Assembly (NCBI GenBank): GCA_034429695.1
Contig: DAOUGC010000126.1
Coordinates: 1-33,022 of the forward strand
DNA: 33,022 bases
Source of the DNA: DAOUGC01 sp034429695
GTDB taxonomy: Bacteria > Chloroflexota > Anaerolineae > Anaerolineales > Anaerolineaceae
Reading direction: 5' to 3'
Shown: positions 23,101 through 30,038 of the stretch, one piece after another
How positions within the stretch are numbered: the first letter of the stretch is position 1
Layout: every line of letters begins with the position of its first letter
Made by a program: the position numbers and the translations under genes
Notes under the pieces: generated by a model
Seen by the model: only the letters and a program-made list of their open reading frames with translations
Database searches by the model: none
What the model was told of the DNA's origin: nothing

Positions 23101-23255
23101 TTATCAATTGAATAGTGATTCTTCCGTCAGTCCGGTTGGCTGGCATAAATCAGAACATGCTTGGAATGTTTTGTCTATAATGGTAACAATATTCATTATA
23201 TTTCCCCCAAACCAACGCTAAAAAAACCAAACACAATATCCATCCAGGAGAAATC

Positions 23256-23903
23256 ATGAAACCAATATGTGTACGATGGCTGGTGCTTTCCCTCCTTTTT
23301 GCGTGCCTGTTGAATGGGTGCCGCCCCACCCTCACCTGGACGCCGCCCCCCACTCCGTGCCCCTGGTACGGCTGCGAAGAGATTCCGGGGAATCGACAGA
23401 CCAGCACCGACCAGCCCATCAGTCTTCCCAATGTTCCGACGCCAGAAGCCAGAATCAATTCTGCTTCTCCCACCCTGGAAGTCACCTCAACCCTCATCCC
23501 GCCGACAGACACGGTCAACCCGCCAGTTGCCGGGAATACATTGACCTGCACCTATAAAGTGGATGCCAAAGAATACTCAACCGCGCGTCAATATCTGGAT
23601 ACCGGCATGATGATCACAGCGGGTTCAACCCTGGTGATTAAGGCATCCGGGACGGCCTGCTTTGATGAAGATCACGATCATTGCGGCGGCCCTGACGGAC
23701 ACCCTGAGTTTGTCGATACCGACCTGGTGGGCAAAATCGGCGATGGCGGCATGTTCCACATTGGTTCTGATTTCAGCAAAACCGTGAGTGAGGGCGGGCG
23801 GCTGTATCTGGGTTATCATGACAATGACTTTTTAAACAACTCGGGGTATTTTGAGGTCAAAGTGACCTTTGAAAACTCCCCGACGGGCAGTTGCGGCCCG
23901 TAG
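23256..23903 (+). CDS. Lipoprotein with a PA-IL (LecA)-like lectin domain
   Basis: 215 residues. AGGAG lies 6 bases before the ATG. The signal peptide ends in the lipobox LLNGC with Cys22, then a Pro/Thr/Ser-rich linker runs to about residue 95. The C-terminal 120 residues follow the galactose-binding PA-IL pattern: a WxxTG-like DTGMMITAGSTLVIKASG, GPDGH, DLVGKIGDGGMFHIGS, a V-SEGGRLYLGYHD strand, then NNSGYFEVKV. The Asp and the two Asn that bind calcium and sugar in LecA are present, but the loop between them is two residues shorter and lacks the Thr ligand. It could bind a glycan outside the cell. TATAAT at 23176-23181 may be its -10 box. Confidence 0.78.
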   Translation: MKPICVRWLVLSLLFACLLNGCRPTLTWTPPPTPCPWYGCEEIPGNRQTSTDQPISLPNVPTPEARINSASPTLEVTSTLIPPTDTVNPPVAGNTLTCTYKVDAKEYSTARQYLDTGMMITAGSTLVIKASGTACFDEDHDHCGGPDGHPEFVDTDLVGKIGDGGMFHIGSDFSKTVSEGGRLYLGYHDNDFLNNSGYFEVKVTFENSPTGSCGP

Positions 23904-23937
23904 ATCCGCTCAACATCGGCGAGAATTACCCCTGATC

Positions 23938-24540
23938 CTGTAGGGGACGGGCGGGAGGAAGCGCGTGAATCGACCCTGACAGGCATAGCCCGTCCCGCCG
24001 CCGGCAGCCATCCGTTCATTCGTTCATTCGTTCCCCATTCGTTGACGGCTCCCACAGCTCTTTCCCGGGCGGACTCGGTCCGCCCCAACAATACCCAATC
24101 TTTGTCACGGCGCAATGGGATTTTGTTATCCCCGATGGCGGGCGCGGCTATGAATACCACGACGGATCAGTGGGTATTTTTTCGCCGCGCCCCTACATCC
24201 ACCGGGATTCTGTAGGGGACGGGCGGGAGGAAGCGCCTGGCTCGACTCCGGCAGGCATAGCCCGTCCCGCCGCCGGCAGCCATCCGTCATCCGTTCATTC
24301 GTTCCCCATTCGTTGATGGCTCCCACAGCTCTTTCCCGGGCGGACTCGGTCCGCCAACAATACCCGATCTTTGTCGCGGCGCAATGGGATTTTGTTATCC
24401 CCGATGGCGGGCGCGGCTATGAACGCCACGACGGATCAGCGGGTGTTTTTTCGCCGCGCCCCTACATTCAGGAGATTTCTGTAGGGGACGGGCGGGAGGA
24501 AGCGCCTGGCTCGACTCCGGAAGGGATAGCCCGTCCCGCC
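23938..24540. repeat. Composite ~270-bp repeat: two full copies and a partial third
   Basis: Copies begin at 23938, 24210 and 24479 (periods 272 and 269). Each full unit starts GTAGGGG and ends CCCCTAC (23940-24196 and 24212-24465), like short terminal inverted repeats. Inside are three palindromes: GGGACGGGC/GCCCGTCCC near the left end, GGCGGAC/GTCCGCC in the middle, and GGGCGCGGC/GCCGCGCCC at the right end. There is also an 8-bp CGTTCATT tandem, present 2-3 times. The third copy stops after the first palindrome. No transposase is present, so these look like MITE- or REP-type elements. The 740-base spacer has no supportable gene; open frames across it are by-products. Confidence 0.85.
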
Positions 24541-24550
24541 GCATGGACCA

Positions 24551-24591
24551 GAAAAAAACGGCAGGTTGGAAAATTCACCAACCTGCCCTAC
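24551..24591 (-). terminator. Terminator of the chemoreceptor gene (GTAGGG hairpin family)
   Basis: GGCAGGTTGG (24560-24569) pairs perfectly with CCAACCTGCC (24578-24587) around 8 bases. On the minus strand seven T follow, one base after the stem. The hairpin is led by GTAGGG, as in the elements near 32.8 kb. Confidence 0.9.
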
Positions 24592-24643
24592 GAAAAACGC
24601 TTTTCTATTGAAGCCGCCGGCTGTTTCGTCGCCTACAATCTTC

Positions 24644-27100
24644 TTAACTTAAATGAAGCCGCCGAATCTCCTCCAACGCGGCCCCCGAAGCAGCGGCGTC
24701 GCTGCCATTTTGACCTTTATCCGGCAGCCTGAAACCCTCCACCACCCGCTCCAGCACATCTGCCATCTCTGACAGCATCTGCGCCGATGCTGACACCTCC
24801 TGCACCTGCGCGGTCATTTCCTCGGTGGAAGCCGATACCTCTTCCATCGCCGCACTGTTTTCCTCAGACACGCTGGCGATATTCTCCACTGCCCCGCTCA
24901 CCTCGCCCACGTTCCCGCTCATGCGGTCGGTGGCAGCCAGGTTCTCTTTAACCACTTCGTTCACCTGCCGGGTGGCATCCACCAAATCGGTGGCAATACT
25001 GCTCATGCGCGATGCGCTTTGCACCGTCTGGGACGCACGTTTGAAAGCCGATTCCACCGAGCTGAGGATTTCGCCCAGCGCATCACCGGCCTGGTTGACC
25101 ATCTCAACCCCGTTTTCTACCTCGGCTTCGCTCTGGCTCATCGCCGACACCGCCTGTTGCACCGTATCCTGAATGGCATGAATGATGCCCGAGATCTGGC
25201 GGGTGGAACCGGCGGCGCGTTCTGCCAGTTTGCGGACTTCATCTGCCACAACGGCAAAACCTTTGCCGTGCTCACCAGCGCGCGCGGCCTCAATCGCCGC
25301 ATTCAACGCCAGCAGGTTGGTCTGGCTGGCGATATCTTCAATCGCCTCCACAATCACGCTAATCTCAGCCGACCGCCGTCCCAGTTCCTGCACCGTCTCA
25401 GCCGTCAGGTGAACCTGCTGGCTGATGTTGCCCATCTTGCTGATCGTGGCTTCAACGGTGCGCGTGCCAGAACGGGCGTTATCGGCTGCCCGGCTCGATT
25501 CCTGCGTTACCATGCTGGCATTGGCCGACACCTGCTGGAAGGTGCTCGCCACCTGGTCTGCAATACCCGCCACGCGATCCACAGCCTGAGACTGGGCATT
25601 GGCGCCATTTGCCAGCCCATCGATCGCAGCGGACATGGCGTCAACCGCCTCAGCCGTGCGGTTGATCGACGCTGACTGCTGGGTTGCGCCGCGCGTCACG
25701 TCCTGAATGGTGGTGGAGATCTGGTTGGTGGCCTGCCCCGCCTGCATGGCAGCCTGGGCAAGCTGACCCGAAGCCGCCTTCAAGCGTACCGCATTGGCAG
25801 TCAGCTCGCCGATCTGCCCGCGCAGGTTGATGGTCATCTCGGCCAGCGCCTGCCCCAACCGGTCCTTGTCAGATGTAATCTCCACATCCACGGTCAGGTC
25901 ACCCACGGCAATCGCCTCGGCCACGGTCACTTTTGCGCGCAGTGATTCACGTAAAATCGCAAACGCCTGGGCAAGTTGCCCCACTTCATCCTGTTGATGA
26001 ATGTTGGTGTGGTTGTCCAGGTCACCGGTGGCAAGCAAGCGTGCTGCCTGGGTGACCTTCTGGATTGGCGCTGTAATGGAGCGGGCTACAAAATACAGGG
26101 CAACCAGCGCCAGCAGGGCCATAAAAACGCCCATTCCGATCATCTCGGATTGGAGGAGTCTGGATTCCTGGTTCATTACACTCAGCGGAATGCTGATGGC
26201 CACCGCCCACGGCGTGGTGGTTTCACCAATGAACAGCGGGGTCAATATCATTAAATCCTGGCTGTCCTCTTCCAGAACCGCTTCACCCCTGGCAACCTCG
26301 TCCAGATACTGCTGCCATTTGGGATCAGCCTCGATCATGGCTTTGCCCAGCCACTCTTCACCGGCGTTACTGGCTGCAATCTGGCCGGTATGGGTCACCA
26401 GCATTAATTTGCCGGCTCCATCAAACAACACCTCGTCAGCGGCCAGGGTTTGCAGATAATCCAGCGACACATCCACACCGGCCACGCCCACCACCCCATC
26501 GGTGTCCCGAACCGGCACCGCCAGCGAAGTCAGCAGCACCTGCCTGCCGCCAATGTCATAGAAAAACGGTTCCAATATCTGCTCTTTTCCGCTATCGCGA
26601 GCCAGCAGGTAGTAATCACCTGCCCCGGGGGTGTCATAACCGGTCAACGGATAAAAGGCAATATCAGTCCCTTCGCGGACGATGTAGGGAATAAATCGTC
26701 CGGTGCTATCGTGATAAACCTGATCGACAAAACGCGCGTCTTTGTTGTCGTAAGCGTTGGGCTCCCACACCGTCCAAACGCCCAGCAGATCCGGGTTATC
26801 CTCCAAAATCTGACGCATGATGCCCATGCCGTCAGCGCGGTCGAGGCTCAATGAGCGCAGTTGTTTGGCGGTGAAGACGCTGCCCAATGTTTTTGCCGAA
26901 TTCATGGCTGCATCCAACTGGGCATCCACACGGTTGGCAAATGCCGCTGCCCGGTCATTTGCCATGTTGCGTGCGCCCTCTTTCGCCACAGCGCTGATAC
27001 GAATGGTGGCAAAGCTGCCCAGTACCACCGAGATTAGAACCAGGCAAATCCCTGCCAGCAACAAGATCCGAACCCTGATGGATTTGAACTGGATTTTCAT
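24644..27100 (-). CDS. Methyl-accepting chemotaxis protein with dCache sensor and double HAMP
   Basis: 818 residues from the ATG at 27100, with AAGAGG about 5 bases upstream; a GTG two codons earlier is possible. TM1 at about 10-30, a large periplasmic dCache-type sensor (about 35-315, with DNPDLLGVWTVWEPNAYDNKDARF and VAGVDVSLDYLQTL typical of the membrane-distal fold), TM2 at about 325-345, a HAMP (about 345-400) and a second HAMP-like unit (AEAIAVGDLTVDVEIT...). A long coiled-coil signalling domain follows, with the conserved tip SQTNLLALNAAIEAARAGEHGKGFAVVADEVRKLAERA. It senses an unknown small ligand and controls CheA. No che genes are nearby. No C-terminal CheR-binding pentapeptide is visible. 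Confidence 0.92.
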   Translation of the reverse strand: MKIQFKSIRVRILLLAGICLVLISVVLGSFATIRISAVAKEGARNMANDRAAAFANRVDAQLDAAMNSAKTLGSVFTAKQLRSLSLDRADGMGIMRQILEDNPDLLGVWTVWEPNAYDNKDARFVDQVYHDSTGRFIPYIVREGTDIAFYPLTGYDTPGAGDYYLLARDSGKEQILEPFFYDIGGRQVLLTSLAVPVRDTDGVVGVAGVDVSLDYLQTLAADEVLFDGAGKLMLVTHTGQIAASNAGEEWLGKAMIEADPKWQQYLDEVARGEAVLEEDSQDLMILTPLFIGETTTPWAVAISIPLSVMNQESRLLQSEMIGMGVFMALLALVALYFVARSITAPIQKVTQAARLLATGDLDNHTNIHQQDEVGQLAQAFAILRESLRAKVTVAEAIAVGDLTVDVEITSDKDRLGQALAEMTINLRGQIGELTANAVRLKAASGQLAQAAMQAGQATNQISTTIQDVTRGATQQSASINRTAEAVDAMSAAIDGLANGANAQSQAVDRVAGIADQVASTFQQVSANASMVTQESSRAADNARSGTRTVEATISKMGNISQQVHLTAETVQELGRRSAEISVIVEAIEDIASQTNLLALNAAIEAARAGEHGKGFAVVADEVRKLAERAAGSTRQISGIIHAIQDTVQQAVSAMSQSEAEVENGVEMVNQAGDALGEILSSVESAFKRASQTVQSASRMSSIATDLVDATRQVNEVVKENLAATDRMSGNVGEVSGAVENIASVSEENSAAMEEVSASTEEMTAQVQEVSASAQMLSEMADVLERVVEGFRLPDKGQNGSDAAASGAALEEIRRLHLS

Positions 27101-27231
27101 ATACACCTCTTAATTCAGATAAAATGACAGTCTCTCCCCTCTTCATTATTACAATTGATACAGGCATGTCCATAAAGATTTAATGAATAGAAAATTAACT
27201 CCCGGTGAAGAACAATTTTTGAGGAACAATT

Positions 27232-27237
27232 TATAAT
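27232..27237 (+). promoter_or_regulatory. -10 box upstream of the DUF5655 gene
   Basis: TATAAT, 23 bases before the ATG at 27261. The repeated 9-mer GAACAATTT (27210-27218 and 27224-27232) lies over the spacer. No consensus -35 hexamer is visible. Confidence 0.4.
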
Positions 27238-27260
27238 GAATCTCTCAGGAATAACTGCCC

Positions 27261-27617
27261 ATGACCCCCGATAAATTATTTGCAGGACATCCGCTCTCGT
27301 TTTTGTTGTATCAGCAGATACAACAAACCATCCAAGACATTGGTGAAGCGCAGGAAAAAACCACCAAGAGCCAGGTGGCGTTTTACCACCGCAGGGCGTT
27401 TGCCTGGGTCTGGCGGCCAGGGCAGTACCTGGATGGGCGCGGTGCACCGCTGGTGCTCACCGTCAGCCTGCGTTCACGCGACCCTTCCCCCCGCTGGAAG
27501 GAAGTGGTGGAGCCCCACCCCGGCCGCTTTGTGCATCATCTTGAACTGACCGACCCCGCCGATGTGGATGACGAAGTGATCAACTGGCTGCGCCGCGCCT
27601 GGGTTGAAGGTGCGTGA
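27261..27617 (+). CDS. DUF5655 domain protein
   Basis: 118 residues. The pattern fits DUF5655: LFAGHPLSFLLYQQIQQTI at the start, KSQVAFYHRRAFAWVWRPGQYL in the middle, LTVSLRSRDPSPRWKEVVEPHPGRFVHHLEL and DVDDEVINWLRRAW at the end. The paired His in VHHLEL is conserved. Members are often found beside or fused to nucleases or DNA-modification domains, but a function is not established to my knowledge. An AGGA lies 12 bases before the ATG, farther than usual. The stop is followed after 3 bases by a heptamer tandem repeat. Cytoplasmic and monocistronic. Confidence 0.72.
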   Translation: MTPDKLFAGHPLSFLLYQQIQQTIQDIGEAQEKTTKSQVAFYHRRAFAWVWRPGQYLDGRGAPLVLTVSLRSRDPSPRWKEVVEPHPGRFVHHLELTDPADVDDEVINWLRRAWVEGA

Positions 27618-27620
27618 TCA

Positions 27621-27655
27621 ACCACCTACCACCTACCACCTACTTCCTACTTTCT
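27621..27655 (+). repeat. Heptamer tandem repeat after the DUF5655 stop codon
   Basis: Five heptamers in a row: ACCACCT three times, then ACTTCCT and ACTTTCT. It starts 4 bases after the TGA. Same unit length and same kind of position as the arrays at 7574-7594 and 29544-29571, but a different sequence. Confidence 0.75.
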
Positions 27656-27661
27656 CAATCC

Positions 27662-27690
27662 TTGCCATCCCATCCCATCAGTGTTAAAAT
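27662..27690 (+). promoter_or_regulatory. Sigma-70 promoter of the tRNA-Gln gene
   Basis: TTGCCA (27662-27667), 17 bp, TAAAAT (27685-27690). The predicted start lies about 14 bases upstream of the tRNA 5' end. Confidence 0.7.
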
Positions 27691-27710
27691 ACCCTCCAAT
27701 CCAACCACAC

Positions 27711-27781
27711 TGGGGGCTCGTCCAACGGCAGGACAACAGACTCTGGATCTGTTGATAGAGGTTCGAATCCTTTGCCCTCAG
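27711..27781 (+). tRNA. tRNA-Gln (anticodon CUG)
   Basis: Full cloverleaf. Acceptor TGGGGGC pairs with GCCCTCA (one G-T wobble), D-stem GTCC/GGAC, anticodon stem ACAGA/TCTGT with loop CTCTGGA (anticodon CTG at 27743-27745), T-arm AGAGG/CCTTT around TTCGAAT. Discriminator base G73. CCA is not encoded. It reads CAG codons and lies 61 bases before the glutaminyl-tRNA synthetase gene. Confidence 0.95.
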
Positions 27782-27789
27782 CCTTCGCC

Positions 27790-27828
27790 AAGCACCCGGA
27801 AACCAATACGGGTGCTTGATCCGTTTTA
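27790..27828 (+). terminator. Hairpin between tRNA-Gln and glnS
   Basis: AAGCACCCG (27790-27798) pairs with CGGGTGCTT (27809-27817) around a 10-base loop; GATCCGTTTTAT follows. It is either the tRNA terminator, an attenuator controlling read-through into glnS, or a processing signal. The glnS Shine-Dalgarno starts 13 bases beyond the stem. Confidence 0.55.
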
Positions 27829-27842
27829 TCAGGAGAGATCTC

Positions 27843-29531
27843 ATGACGCTTGACCTGTCCTCCATCCAACCCGCCAACTTCATTGAAGAAGCCGTCCTCG
27901 AAGACCTGCGCGCCGGCCGCTTTGACCACGTGCGCACCCGCTTCCCACCTGAACCCAACGGCTATCTGCACATCGGCCACGCCAAAGCCATCTGCATTGA
28001 CTTTGGCATCGCCGAAAAATTTGGCGGGCACTGCAACCTGCGCTTTGACGACACCAATCCGGTCAAGGAAGACACCGAGTATGTTGACTCGATCAAGGAA
28101 GACATCCGCTGGCTGGGCTTCGACTGGGAAAACCGCGAGCTGTATGCCTCTGATTACTTCCAGCAGCTCTACGACTTCGCCGTCGAATTAATCCGCGCTG
28201 GCAGGGCATACGTTGATGACCTCTCCCCCGAGCAGATCCGCGAATACCGCGGCACGCTCACTGAACCGGGCAAGGAAAGCCCCTACCGCAGCCGCACCGT
28301 TGAGGAGAACCTCGACCTGTTTGAGCGCATGCGCAAGGGCGAGTTCCAGGAAGGCGCCTGCGTGCTGCGCGCCAAAATTGACATGGCCTCCGGCAACATC
28401 AACCTGCGCGACCCGGTGATGTACCGCATCATCCATGCCAGCCACCACCGCACCGGCGACGCATGGTGCATCTACCCCATGTACGACTTTGCCCACGGCC
28501 AGTCTGACTCGATCGAGGGCGTCACTCACTCACTGTGTGACCTGGCTTATGAGGATCACCGCCCGCTGTATAACTGGTTCCTCGATGAGCTGGACATCTT
28601 CCGCACCCGCCAGATCGAGTTCGCCCGCCTCAATGTCACCTACACCATCCTTTCCAAGCGCTACCTCAAGCAACTGGTGGAGACCGGTGTGGTGAGCGCA
28701 TGGAACGACCCGCGCATGCCCACCCTCTCCGGAATGCGCCGCCGCGGGTATACCTCCAAAGCCATCCGCAATTTCATTGAACAGGTGGGCGTTGCCAAGA
28801 ACGAGAACCTGATCGACATCGGGCTGCTCGAGTTCTGCGTGCGCGACGACCTGAACAAAACCGCCCCGCGTGTGATGGGCGTGCTCAACCCGCTCAAGGT
28901 GGTCATCATCAACTACCCCGAAGGTCAGACCGAGGAGTTCGACGCGGTCAACAACCCTGAAGATGACAGCGCCGGAACCCGCAAGGTTCCCTTCAGCCGC
29001 GTGATCTACATCGAACAGGACGACTTCCGCGAGGTTCCCCCGCCCAAGTATTTCCGCCTGTCGCCCGGCAAGGAAGTGCGCCTGCGCTACGGCTACATCA
29101 TCAAGTGCGAAGACGTGGTGAAGGACCCAACCACCGGCGAGATCACCGAGGTGCATTGCACCTACGACCCCGAGACGCGCGGCGGATACGCCCCCGACGG
29201 GCGCAAGGTGAAAGGCACCATCCACTGGGTGTCTGCGCAGCACGCGCTGGACGCCGAAGTGCGCATGTACGACCGCCTCTTCGCCGTGGAAAACCCCAAC
29301 CGCGTTGAGGAAGGCAAAAGCTTTACCGATTACCTCAACCCCACCTCACTGAACGTGATCGAACACGCCATGGTGGAGCCGTCGCTGGCATCCACCCGGC
29401 CTGGCGACCGTTTCCAGTTCGAGCGCAAGGGCTTCTTCTGCACCGACCCCGACAGCACCCCCACCCGCCCGGTCTTCAACCTCACCGTCACCCTGCGTGA
29501 TTCGTGGGCGAAGATCGAGAGCAAAGAGTAG
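27843..29531 (+). CDS. glnS: Glutaminyl-tRNA synthetase
   Basis: 562 residues, the usual bacterial GlnRS length. It charges tRNA-Gln directly with glutamine. Class I signatures: FPPEPNGYLHIGHAKAI with HIGH at 43-46, and ILSKR (269-273) as the KMSKS loop variant typical of GlnRS. DDTNPVKEDTEYVDSI and the two C-terminal beta-barrel anticodon-binding domains (LNPLKVVIINYPEG onward) are GlnRS rather than GluRS features. AGGAGAG lies just before the ATG at 27843; an in-frame TTG at 27816 is inside the hairpin and unlikely. The gene directly follows tRNA-Gln(CUG), giving a tRNA/synthetase pair. A heptamer array and a strong terminator follow it. Confidence 0.96.
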   Translation: MTLDLSSIQPANFIEEAVLEDLRAGRFDHVRTRFPPEPNGYLHIGHAKAICIDFGIAEKFGGHCNLRFDDTNPVKEDTEYVDSIKEDIRWLGFDWENRELYASDYFQQLYDFAVELIRAGRAYVDDLSPEQIREYRGTLTEPGKESPYRSRTVEENLDLFERMRKGEFQEGACVLRAKIDMASGNINLRDPVMYRIIHASHHRTGDAWCIYPMYDFAHGQSDSIEGVTHSLCDLAYEDHRPLYNWFLDELDIFRTRQIEFARLNVTYTILSKRYLKQLVETGVVSAWNDPRMPTLSGMRRRGYTSKAIRNFIEQVGVAKNENLIDIGLLEFCVRDDLNKTAPRVMGVLNPLKVVIINYPEGQTEEFDAVNNPEDDSAGTRKVPFSRVIYIEQDDFREVPPPKYFRLSPGKEVRLRYGYIIKCEDVVKDPTTGEITEVHCTYDPETRGGYAPDGRKVKGTIHWVSAQHALDAEVRMYDRLFAVENPNRVEEGKSFTDYLNPTSLNVIEHAMVEPSLASTRPGDRFQFERKGFFCTDPDSTPTRPVFNLTVTLRDSWAKIESKE

Positions 29532-29543
29532 GAAAAGCGCAGA

Positions 29544-29571
29544 AATCAGCAGTCAGAAGTCAGAGGTCAGT
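29544..29571 (+). repeat. Heptamer tandem repeat after glnS
   Basis: AATCAGC, AGTCAGA, AGTCAGA, GGTCAGT: four heptamers starting 13 bases after the stop. The RGTCAGW consensus is the same as at 7574-7594 on the other strand. Confidence 0.7.
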
Positions 29572-29575
29572 TGAC

Positions 29576-29608
29576 GGCGGGTCCAAAATCGGACCCGCCT
29601 TTTATTTT
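29576..29608 (+). terminator. Terminator of glnS
   Basis: GGCGGGTCC (29576-29584) pairs perfectly with GGACCCGCC (29591-29599) around AAAATC, then TTTTATTTTG. The stem is nearly the same as that at 32791-32814. Confidence 0.88.
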
Positions 29609-29641
29609 GCCACCGCATTATCCGAATATACCCGCAGGTAC

Positions 29642-29709
29642 CTGCAGGGGATGGGCGGGAACATCCACCTGAATCCGCTCAGACAGGCATGGCGCGTCCC
29701 GCCGTCCCG
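29642..29709. repeat. REP-like palindrome related to the 24-kb repeat
   Basis: GGCGGGA (29654-29660) pairs with TCCCGCC (29697-29703) across about 36 bases that include CAGACAGGCAT. The order and sequence follow the left end of the composite repeat at 23938 (GACAGGCATAGCCCGTCCCGCC). A single diverged copy. Confidence 0.55.
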
Positions 29710-29774
29710 TTGCACCATCACCCACTGCCTGTGGAAATATTCATCACGCAAGGCGCGAAAGGACAAAATCTGCT

Positions 29775-29809
29775 GTAGGGTGAATTCGATTTTGAACCCA
29801 ACATTTTTT
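29775..29809 (+). repeat. Degenerate GTAGGG hairpin
   Basis: GTAGGGTGAATTC... GAACCCAACATTTTTT follows the layout of the hairpins at 32.8-33.0 kb, with a bulged stem. The spacer 29532-30038 has no gene; it holds the heptamers, the terminator, the REP-like palindrome and this element. Confidence 0.5.
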
Positions 29810-29977
29810 GTATAAATCTACACATTGCTCAGGATTCACCCGTCCCCCAAAATAGGTATGCGTACGGGCGGATGGTATCCACCCGAAAACGCTAATCATG
29901 TTCGTGTCATTCGTGTTCGTTTTCCCGCACCCATGCTTTAAGGATGGGAAAATTTTTTTCGAAAATCACAGACTCCT

Positions 29978-30004
29978 TTGAAACCCTGGAAGCGTCTATA
30001 TAAT
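29978..30004 (+). promoter_or_regulatory. Candidate promoter of the beta-propeller lipoprotein gene
   Basis: TTGAAA (29978-29983) and TATAAT (29999-30004) are 15 bp apart, slightly short. The predicted leader to the ATG at 30039 is about 28 bases and contains a GAGGAG ribosome-binding site. Confidence 0.5.
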
Positions 30005-30038
30005 GATTACATTCGCAAGTCATTACCGAGGAGACATC

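Noticed and set aside
24313..24732. 139-codon plus-strand open frame across the 24-kb repeats
   Set aside because: It runs through the palindromic repeat, the chemoreceptor terminator and into that gene's 3' end on the wrong strand; the repeated peptide is only a by-product of the DNA repeat.
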